A DNA stretch of 12,038 bases, taken from the NCBI GenBank assembly GCA_947453015.1, contig CANGFL010000009.1, positions 1 through 12,038 of the forward strand, read 5' to 3'. This document shows positions 6,390-12,038 of the stretch, piece after piece; the first letter of the stretch is position 1, and each line of letters starts with the position of its first letter. The stretch is from Oxalobacteraceae bacterium. Lineage in GTDB: Bacteria > Pseudomonadota > Gammaproteobacteria > Burkholderiales > Burkholderiaceae_D. The translations under genes were made by a program, and so were the position numbers. The notes beneath the pieces were generated by a model. That model saw nothing but the letters and a program-made list of their open reading frames with translations. It was not told where the DNA came from and did not search any database.

Positions 6390-8438
6390 ATGAAAATGAA
6401 TACAAATAAAACAACTCTAGCGTTACTGATCGCCAGCTGCTTCGTCACGAGCGCGATCGCACAAGAAACCAAAACACTGTCATCCGTCGTCGTCACAGCA
6501 ACTCGCGTAGAGCAAGACAGCTTTGACTTGCCGATGGCCATTGATAAGGTCGAGAAATCTGCTATCGAAGATAGTCAGCTCCGCATGACGCTCTCCGAGA
6601 GCCTGGCACGCGTGCCCGGTATCACCGCGCAAAATCGTAATCAGATGGCGCAAGATCCTCAAATCTCATCGCGCGGCTTTGGAGCCCGCTCGGCGTTTGG
6701 TGTGCGCGGCGTGCGTATTTATGTCGACGGCATTCCACTCTCCATGCCTGATGGCATTGGTAACCCCGGTAGCGTTGACCTCGACACCATCGGCAATATC
6801 GAAGTAATGCGCGGTCCCTTCTCTGCGATGTACGGCAATTCCTCCGGTGGTGTGATCCAGATGTTTACCCGTCCCACACCAAAAACACCCGAAGTCAGCG
6901 GTGATGTTTTGTTCGGCAGTTTCGGTACACGTCGTGAATCAGTGCAAGCTGCAGGCACACGCCAAGGCGTTGACTATTTGCTGAATTTCTCTAACTTTGA
7001 ATCCGATGGCTATCGCGCTCAGAGTGCTAATGAAAAACGTCAGGCAACGGCAAAGCTAGGAGTGAAACTGTCGGATGACACTAAGCTCACCACGCTTATC
7101 AACTGGTTCGACCAGTACGCGCTAGATCCAGGTGGCTTGACGGCTGCCAATCTGAACACCAGTTACAAGATGGCATCAGCCAATAATATCGCTGCTAACG
7201 CGCGCGTTATACGGAGTAATCAACAGGTTGGCTTTAATCTCGAAAAAATTCTGGATTCTCAAAATACGCTGAACGCCATTACCTACGTCGGCCAACGCGA
7301 CAATTCACAATTTCTATCAACCGGCGGTGCAGCGGGTCGTGATAGCGTGATTGCTCGAGATTTTTACGGTGCTGAATTGCGCATGACTCATCGCGGCATG
7401 ATGCTCGCGCGTCCGTACACAGCGACAGCAGGTATCAATGTCGGTTTCATGAGTGATTTAAGAACCGATTTACCCGCAAGTGCGGGCGTGGTTAGCGGCT
7501 CAGCGACTCGTAATGAGACACAAAAAGCCGACAACATCGATCAGTATGTACAAGGCTTATGGTCTGCCGATGATCGCTGGGATATTCATGCTGGTGTGCG
7601 ACACACTCGATTGAAGCAGAGTGTCACCGATCACCTGCCTACAACTAATGGCAACGGTACCGGATCAACGAGTTTTGATAAAACGATTCCTGTGATTGGC
7701 GCCGTTTTCAAAGCAACGCCTGCGCTGAATTTCTATGCGAACGTAGGCAAAGGTTTTGAGACACCGACCATGATCGAGATCTCGTATAGCGACACTACAG
7801 GTAACGGTCCTAACTTAAGCCTCAAGCCTGCCACCAGCACAAACATTGAAGTGGGTAGTAAGTGGTATGTCTCGGATTACACGCGCGCCAATATCGCTCT
7901 ATTTAATATCAACACCGATAATGAGATCGTCACGCAAAGCAGCGGTACCTATGCTACGTACCGCAATGCGGGTAAGACAACTCGTCAAGGTGTAGAAATA
8001 TCGGCTGAGACACTGCTCGACCACAATCTCTCTTTGTACGCTGCCTACACGTACCTAGATGCGACATTTGATTCAGGCTCGAGCTATAGCCCCGGCAGTT
8101 CGATTCCAGGAACGTACCGCTCACAGTTATTCGGTGAGATAGCGTGGAAACACCAGCCTATCGGCTTCCAAACTGCGCTGGAGATGCGCTACAACAGCAA
8201 GGTGTATGTGAATGACGCTAATAGCGCCAGCGTTGACGAGTACACCATCTTCAGCGTGCGCGGACAATTCCGTCAGCGCTACAACGATTGGACCCTCACT
8301 GAATACGCTCGCATCGATAATCTTTTCGATGAAAAGTATGTGGGTTCTGTTCGCGTGAATGACGCTAACAGCCGTTACTATGAGCCAGCACCAGGACGTA
8401 ACTGGATCATGGGCGTAAAAGCTTCGCTGAATTTCTAA
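6390..8438 (+). CDS. pqqU: TonB-dependent outer-membrane receptor, PqqU (YncD)-like
   Basis: A 682-residue receptor (E. coli YncD is about 700). Signal peptide 1-24 ends SAIA-Q; a TonB box, SSVVVTA, is at 31-37; the plug spans about 45-165 with SESLARVPGITAQNR and RGFGARSAFGVRGVRIYVDG; the beta-barrel follows and ends in LNF with the terminal Phe expected for outer-membrane insertion. From memory it matches YncD block by block: GVRGVRIYVDGIP, GPFSAMYGNSSGGV, DPGGLT, YANVGKGFETPTM, YRNAGKTTRQGVE and NLFDEKYVGSVRVND with RYYEPAPGRN. YncD was renamed PqqU because it imports the cofactor PQQ. No clear Shine-Dalgarno precedes ATG 6390; a second ATG is at 6396. Transcribed alone, with its own terminator. 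TonB receptor certain; PQQ as ligand likely but unproven. Confidence 0.9.
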   Translation: MKMNTNKTTLALLIASCFVTSAIAQETKTLSSVVVTATRVEQDSFDLPMAIDKVEKSAIEDSQLRMTLSESLARVPGITAQNRNQMAQDPQISSRGFGARSAFGVRGVRIYVDGIPLSMPDGIGNPGSVDLDTIGNIEVMRGPFSAMYGNSSGGVIQMFTRPTPKTPEVSGDVLFGSFGTRRESVQAAGTRQGVDYLLNFSNFESDGYRAQSANEKRQATAKLGVKLSDDTKLTTLINWFDQYALDPGGLTAANLNTSYKMASANNIAANARVIRSNQQVGFNLEKILDSQNTLNAITYVGQRDNSQFLSTGGAAGRDSVIARDFYGAELRMTHRGMMLARPYTATAGINVGFMSDLRTDLPASAGVVSGSATRNETQKADNIDQYVQGLWSADDRWDIHAGVRHTRLKQSVTDHLPTTNGNGTGSTSFDKTIPVIGAVFKATPALNFYANVGKGFETPTMIEISYSDTTGNGPNLSLKPATSTNIEVGSKWYVSDYTRANIALFNINTDNEIVTQSSGTYATYRNAGKTTRQGVEISAETLLDHNLSLYAAYTYLDATFDSGSSYSPGSSIPGTYRSQLFGEIAWKHQPIGFQTALEMRYNSKVYVNDANSASVDEYTIFSVRGQFRQRYNDWTLTEYARIDNLFDEKYVGSVRVNDANSRYYEPAPGRNWIMGVKASLNF

Positions 8439-8462
8439 GCTCCCAGCTTTTCCAGTCCTACC

Positions 8463-8490
8463 GAGCCCGCCACTGGCGGGCTCTTTTTTT
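8463..8490 (+). terminator. Rho-independent terminator of the TonB receptor gene
   Basis: GAGCCCGCC (8463-8471) and GGCGGGCTC (8475-8483) form a perfect 9-base-pair stem with an ACT loop, followed by seven T. It begins 24 bases after the stop codon. The reverse strand has no T-run directly after the stem, and I saw no comparable terminator for the kinase gene that converges from the right. Confidence 0.95.
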
Positions 8491-8608
8491 GCTACTCAAA
8501 GGCGGACAAGTCGGGGCGGATGATTTGTATGGATGTATGTTGCGGGGGCTTTAAGAACACATCAAGAATTTTCAAAATCCTGAAGTGATTTTTTAATTCA
8601 ATGAGCGC

Positions 8609-9727
8609 TTAGTTGAAATTTTTCTCAAGCTGATTAATCACGTCGACTAAATCATTCGCAGCACCAAACGCTCCTGAACGTGTGTGACACAACACACCAT
8701 CCCACGCACCCCCTGACAAGCGTGCGCATCCCCAACCTGTTCTATCGAGCGCAGTTTCTGACACCAAACTGTTTGCACCCACTGCACGACACAAGGCAAG
8801 CAAGGTATCACCTCCAACTACAACTAAAGCACGTGGGCGCTGCGCATGCTGTGCGATGACTTTGGTTTGTGCTTGCAATAAGCTCGTCGCTTGCGCAACG
8901 CTGAGCGGTGCTTCAGAAGATAGATCGATCAGTAATGGGTGATTGAGTGAACCGCTATTCAACGTATGCAGGTCTTCACCAGAAAAATACATCGCAGGGT
9001 AAGGAGACGAGCGTAAAACGCGCCATTGTTCACGCGTGACTGTGTGATGACTAGCACTGATAAATACAATCTGTCCCGTCTCAGGGGCACTGATAGCAGC
9101 GGACGGATGCGCAGGTAAGCGACGTGCCAGTGCATGCGCCAGACCGGCACTACCGCACCAGAGCCAACCCGTATTCTTCAGCGCAAAATCGGCCACCGTA
9201 TCGAGGTCGTGATCGTTCAGCACATCGGGTACCCATGCGGTGGCTGCACTTTGTGACGTTGGCGCTTTATGTCCCGTTTCAATGTGCCACCCGCGCGCCT
9301 GTAGGCTATGCGCAATCGATTCTGCTACGGGGTCAACTGAGCCATCTGGCTTACACCACCATTGCTGACCCTGCTTGGTTACGCGGTTCTGTGCGGGGAA
9401 AGCCGGAACCAGTGCAACTCCGTTAAAGCCGCCCTGTCGCGCTAGCCAATCAACTTCATCAAACGTATTACCGCGAAGCAGACTATCAATTTTTTTAAAT
9501 GCGACTCCAGCACCGCGCATCCAACCTAACGAAGGTTCTAGCAAAGTTGCAAGTTCAGTCGGCGGCACATCGCGCGTTGCGGTCGCTACGATGTCGATAT
9601 CAACGTCGATCACATCTTGACTCTGCGTCGCTGGATGTCCCAAGTGCACTGGAACGCCCGCGCCAAAGGCAGCTGCGCAATCGAGTGCACCGGTCAAGTC
9701 ATCGGCAAGAATACGTAGCGGCTTCAT
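8609..9727 (-). CDS. DUF1537 four-carbon acid-sugar kinase (DtnK/OtnK-like)
   Basis: A 372-residue cytosolic kinase that would phosphorylate a tetronate at C4 using ATP. The N-terminal substrate domain has ILADDLTGALDCAAAFG (6-22, D9-D10), KKIDSLLRGN (78-87) and VPAFPAQNR (107-115). The nucleotide half has CGSAGLAHAL (191-200), VVVGGDT (302-308) and TRSGAFG (349-355), where the family usually has KSGGFG. It is shorter than the usual 410-430 residues, but no motif is missing and the frame is intact. Known members phosphorylate D-threonate, D-erythronate, L-threonate or 3-oxotetronates. Pairing with a PdxA2-type dehydrogenase and the absence of an aldolase favour D-threonate or D-erythronate. 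It is divergent from pdxA with 296 bases between. The ribosome site before ATG 9727 is weak (GTGG). Confidence 0.88.
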   Translation of the reverse strand: MKPLRILADDLTGALDCAAAFGAGVPVHLGHPATQSQDVIDVDIDIVATATRDVPPTELATLLEPSLGWMRGAGVAFKKIDSLLRGNTFDEVDWLARQGGFNGVALVPAFPAQNRVTKQGQQWWCKPDGSVDPVAESIAHSLQARGWHIETGHKAPTSQSAATAWVPDVLNDHDLDTVADFALKNTGWLWCGSAGLAHALARRLPAHPSAAISAPETGQIVFISASHHTVTREQWRVLRSSPYPAMYFSGEDLHTLNSGSLNHPLLIDLSSEAPLSVAQATSLLQAQTKVIAQHAQRPRALVVVGGDTLLALCRAVGANSLVSETALDRTGWGCARLSGGAWDGVLCHTRSGAFGAANDLVDVINQLEKNFN

Positions 9728-10023
9728 ACAATAACCACTGTTAGGTGCGGCGGCAAACTGCGGCTTGCAACTGCTGTAACGCTATGATGCTTGAGCGACG
9801 TTGAGCAGGCATTAATGTGGGTATGGATAACGCGATTTTCATTCGTGAAGCGGCGAATAACATTCAAAAGCAGACCTTGGCAGACCCAAGCGAGAACTTC
9901 GATCTTGCCATACTCGAGCTGCAAATGATCGATAATGACTGATTCTGCAGGGTTGTGATTTAATTGACCCTGATTTTTACGCTGCCTAAGCACCTTTTCA
10001 GACCATTTACCTAGGGATTTTCC
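9728..10023. promoter_or_regulatory. Divergent control region between the kinase and pdxA genes
   Basis: It must carry the promoters of both genes. CAGGGT (9948-9953) and ACCCTG (9967-9972) form a 6-base inverted repeat with a 13-base spacer, about 50 bases before pdxA; ATTTTT follows it, so it is either an operator or a weak hairpin terminator. TTGACC (9965-9970) overlaps its right arm and could be a -35, although the -10 is poor (TAAGCA). A possible 39-residue gene (9823-9942) lies in the middle. Confidence 0.4.
9823..9942 (+). CDS. Possible small protein of 39 residues (low confidence)
   Basis: ATG at 9823 opens 39 codons ending in TGA. The peptide begins MDNAIFIREAANNIQKQ and continues with ADPSENFDLAILELQMIDND, acidic and predicted to be mostly helical. 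Composition and codon choice resemble the neighbouring genes, unlike the basic, Thr/Val-rich reading of the other strand. Against it, 39 open codons arise easily by chance and no good Shine-Dalgarno is present (AGG lies before an in-frame GTG at 9817). It could be a small protein, a gene remnant or chance. Confidence 0.22.
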   Translation: MDNAIFIREAANNIQKQTLADPSENFDLAILELQMIDND

Positions 10024-11052
10024 ATGGCTTCTCCTATTCGTCTCGCCTTCACAATGGGTGATCCTGCCGGTATCGGCCCTGAAATCACTGCAAAAGCGGT
10101 TCGACTAATGGCTGACGTGGTCGGTAACGGCGATGCTGAATTCATTGTGCTGGGAAGCGCAAAGGCGATGCACGACATCGAAACTCGTATGGGACTACCC
10201 GCCGTCAACGCGCAAGGGCATCCGTTTTACCGTATGGTCGATGTTGGTCCGGTCGACGCACCATTCGTAACTGGCGAGGTCAGTGCTGCCGGCGGTGAAT
10301 GGGCTTATCGCGCAGTAGCCAAGGCCGTCGAGCTAGTGCAAGCAGGCGAAGCAGACTCCATCGTCACCGGCCCTCTATCGAAAGAAGCGCTGCATCTCGC
10401 AGGGCATCTCTTTGAAGGTCACACTGAATTACTGGCCCACTTAACCGGGCAGCGCGATGCGGTAATGATGCTAGCGCACGAAGATATGCATGTCTCTCAC
10501 GTTACTACTCACTGTGCACTCGCCGAAGTGTCTCGTCGTATTACGCCTGTGCGTTTGCGCCGTGTGTTCGATGTCACACGTGAAGCGTTGCGAGCATTAG
10601 GTATTGAGCAGCCTCGTATAGCGGTCGCAGGTCTCAACCCGCATTGCGGCGAAGGCGGCATTATTGGTAAAGAAGACGATGAAGTCATCGCTCCTGTTGT
10701 GCGCGAATACGCAGACAAAGGTTTCAGTGGCCCGTGGCCTGGTGACACCGTGTTCATCAAATTGCGCGCTCGCCAGTTCGATGCGGTAGTCGCCATGTTT
10801 CATGATCAGGGACACATCCCCGTCAAGCTGTTGGGTTTTAAAGTTGATCCAGAGACCGGCAGTTGGCAAGCTATCAGCGGCGTTAACATCACGTTGGGCT
10901 TACCGATTTTACGTACCTCAGTCGATCACGGAACGGCCTTCGACATTGCCGGTAAAGGCGTCGCTAATGCGAATAGTCTGGTCGAGGCTGCTGAATATGC
11001 GTTCAGGCTCGTTCGTGGCCAACGCAAGGATGCCAAAGCGCTCAGCCACTGA
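10024..11052 (+). CDS. pdxA2: PdxA2-type 4-phospho-D-threonate / D-erythronate dehydrogenase
   Basis: A 342-residue member of the PdxA family, NAD-dependent beta-decarboxylating dehydrogenases. Metal ligands are visible at H163 (VTTHCAL), H207 (GLNPHCGEGG) and H260 (MFHDQGH), matching H166, H211 and H266 of E. coli PdxA. TMGDPAGIGPE (10-20), VTGPLSKEAL (114-123) and TSVDHGTAFDIAG (298-310) are also conserved. HDQGHIPVKLLGF differs from the HDQGLPVLK of true PdxA and suits the PdxA2 branch, whose members oxidise 4-phospho-D-threonate or -erythronate and release CO2 and dihydroxyacetone phosphate. The divergent kinase next door supplies just such substrates. AGGGA six bases before ATG 10024 supports the start. 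True PdxA of vitamin B6 synthesis is less likely, as no pdxJ, ksgA or surA lies near. Confidence 0.88.
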   Translation: MASPIRLAFTMGDPAGIGPEITAKAVRLMADVVGNGDAEFIVLGSAKAMHDIETRMGLPAVNAQGHPFYRMVDVGPVDAPFVTGEVSAAGGEWAYRAVAKAVELVQAGEADSIVTGPLSKEALHLAGHLFEGHTELLAHLTGQRDAVMMLAHEDMHVSHVTTHCALAEVSRRITPVRLRRVFDVTREALRALGIEQPRIAVAGLNPHCGEGGIIGKEDDEVIAPVVREYADKGFSGPWPGDTVFIKLRARQFDAVVAMFHDQGHIPVKLLGFKVDPETGSWQAISGVNITLGLPILRTSVDHGTAFDIAGKGVANANSLVEAAEYAFRLVRGQRKDAKALSH

Positions 11053-11130
11053 TCGCAACCAGCACTATCCATAGCGCCACTCATTGCACGGCGCAAAACA
11101 ATCACACGAAACAATCGTTAATATTCTAAA

Positions 11131-11163
11131 CAACTACGCATACTTTTTTTAGTATCGTAGTTG
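11131..11163. repeat. Long hairpin after pdxA2
   Basis: CAACTACG-C-ATACT (11131-11144) pairs with AGTAT-CGTAGTTG (11151-11163): 13 base pairs with one bulged C and a loop of six T. No T-run follows the stem on either strand, so it is not a standard terminator. It lies about 80 bases after pdxA2 and 110 before the cytochrome gene, and may be an operator, an attenuator or a transcript-end structure. Confidence 0.7.
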
Positions 11164-11260
11164 TATGGGTCAGCGCGCCTACCTACAAGTTTATTTGTCG
11201 ATTTACTTTGACCAGTGACAAGGAATTTTTAAAAGCTGTTCATATACTGACCACTCATTG

Positions 11261-11265
11261 AGGAG
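11261..11265 (+). promoter_or_regulatory. Ribosome binding site that sets the cytochrome b start
   Basis: AGGAG lies seven bases before ATG 11273. The frame is open from a TTG at 11258, but that codon directly precedes this site, so ATG is preferred. Confidence 0.85.
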
Positions 11266-11272
11266 AGTGGTA

Positions 11273-11956
11273 ATGGACGATAGCTCACAAAAAGTTCTTA
11301 TCTGGGATTTACCCGTACGGCTGATCCATTGGCTATTGGCACTCTGCTTTTTTGGTGCCTACTTCACCGCTGAAATAGACGAACTAAAAATTGTCCATTT
11401 CACGCTGGGCTATACCCTAGCCGCATTGATGATCATTCGAATTATCTGGGGATTTCTCGGCACCACGCATGCTAAGTTCAGAAACTTCGTCCGACACCCG
11501 ATGGCAGCCATACATTATTTACGCTCAATGATTCGGCGCGAACATCCCACCGATGTCGGACACAACCCTGCTGGTGCCCTAGCGATACTTGCGCTACTTT
11601 TTTTGGGCTTGATTGTTAGCTTTACCGGTTGGTCAACTCTGCATGAAATCTATGGTGATTGGGTCGAAGAAGTTCATGAGGTTTTAGCAAACATTATGTT
11701 AGCTATTGTCGTTATCCATATAGTTGCTGTGGTGGGAGCCAGTTTTCTGCATAAAGAAAACCTCGTTAAGGCGATGATCACGGGTAAAAAAACAGCTCAA
11801 TATAAAGATGCGATTCCAGAATCAAAATCATTATTAGCGATCGCTCTGCTGACGGCCGTACTAAGTTTTTGGTTTTATCAATACGATCATGCGGCTGAAG
11901 GCGGGGTTGATGGTATAGCCGCGTTAGATAAAGAAAACGAGCACTCCGAGGAATAG
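11273..11956 (+). CDS. Membrane cytochrome b (b-type, Ni/Fe-hydrogenase cytochrome-like family)
   Basis: A 227-residue inner-membrane protein with five hydrophobic segments (about 15-33, 42-62, 99-119, 136-158, 187-203). Likely haem ligands are H19 (VRLIHWLLA), H42 (IVHFTLGY), H135 (EEVHEVLAN) and H149 (VVIHIVAV), each at or near a membrane segment as in COG3658-type cytochromes b that carry two haems and pass electrons to or from the quinone pool. The opening WDLPVRLIHW is typical of the family. A charged C-terminal tail (204-227, rich in E and D) follows the last segment. TTGACC at 11208 with TAAAAG 16 bases on is a possible promoter. The partner, often a c-type cytochrome or a dehydrogenase, may be encoded beyond the right edge. 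Confidence 0.88.
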   Translation: MDDSSQKVLIWDLPVRLIHWLLALCFFGAYFTAEIDELKIVHFTLGYTLAALMIIRIIWGFLGTTHAKFRNFVRHPMAAIHYLRSMIRREHPTDVGHNPAGALAILALLFLGLIVSFTGWSTLHEIYGDWVEEVHEVLANIMLAIVVIHIVAVVGASFLHKENLVKAMITGKKTAQYKDAIPESKSLLAIALLTAVLSFWFYQYDHAAEGGVDGIAALDKENEHSEE

Positions 11957-12015
11957 CCGCTTTCATTCAACGATAAAACCTTCGAATGAAATGAAAAACT
12001 ACTAATTACCTACGT

Positions 12016-12038
12016 ATGAAAATAACTCGTTATCTACC
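12016..12038 (+). CDS. Possible start of a next gene (partial)
   Basis: ATG at 12016 opens MKITRYL before the window ends, 59 bases after the cytochrome stop and on the same strand. It could be the start of an exported protein such as a c-type cytochrome partner, but no Shine-Dalgarno is visible and seven codons prove little. An 8-base inverted repeat, TTTCATTC (11961-11968) / GAATGAAA (11984-11991), lies between the two; it has no T-run. Confidence 0.25.

Noticed and set aside
8491..8608. A terminator for the minus-strand kinase gene
   Set aside because: Only an A/T-rich near-palindrome (AATTTTCAAAATCC region) is present, with a one-base loop and no T-run after it on the minus strand.
9724..9993. 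An 89-codon minus-strand frame whose TGA overlaps the kinase ATG (ATGA)
   Set aside because: The stop-start overlap looks like coupling, but the translation has no recognisable domain, a poor composition and no Shine-Dalgarno, and it covers the expected divergent promoter region.
10509..10869. Minus-strand frames within pdxA2
   Set aside because: The plus-strand frame has all PdxA motifs; these are antisense shadows.

Overview
The window looks like chromosomal DNA of a Gram-negative proteobacterium, probably beta or gamma. It carries a TonB-dependent outer-membrane receptor, several Sec signal peptides, and a umuDC operon behind a perfect CTGT-N8-ACAG LexA box of the type used by beta- and gammaproteobacteria. 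No RNA gene, insertion sequence, integrase or CRISPR array was seen. The taxonomic guess is inference; no search could be run.

Layout. Left end, minus strand (1-2001): a LexA-controlled umuD-umuC operon (error-prone polymerase V), followed by the 5' part of a HigA-type antitoxin gene that runs off the window with no toxin gene in front of it. Positions 2319-3527, plus strand: two small exported proteins, a GlcG/HbpS-type protein and an unrecognised protein with four cysteines. Positions 3594-6012, minus strand: a periplasmic cyclase-family hydrolase with an altered metal motif and a strong terminator, and upstream of it a KdgT-family sugar-acid permease. Positions 6390-8490, plus strand: a TonB-dependent receptor very like E. 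coli YncD/PqqU, with its own terminator. Positions 8609-11052: a DUF1537 four-carbon acid-sugar kinase (minus) divergent from a PdxA2-type dehydrogenase (plus). Positions 11273-11956, plus strand: a membrane cytochrome b. A further gene may begin at 12016.

How the genes may work together. A DUF1537 kinase plus PdxA2 is the known two-enzyme route that turns D-threonate or D-erythronate into dihydroxyacetone phosphate and CO2. KdgT would supply inner-membrane uptake. The exported cyclase-family protein may act on a precursor or lactone in the periplasm. The PqqU-like receptor suggests uptake of PQQ or a similar small molecule, which could serve periplasmic quinoprotein dehydrogenases that make aldonic acids. 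The enzyme and permease assignments rest on clear family motifs; the link to the cyclase, the receptor and the cytochrome is inferred from proximity only. These genes lie in several separate transcription units with no regulator gene in view, but several intergenic inverted repeats could be operators.

The most useful second looks are the PqqU-like receptor beside a tetronate pathway, the Gln-for-His metal motif of the cyclase, the toxin-less HigA behind an SOS operon, the palindrome cluster before the four-cysteine protein, and a possible 39-residue protein between the kinase and pdxA2.
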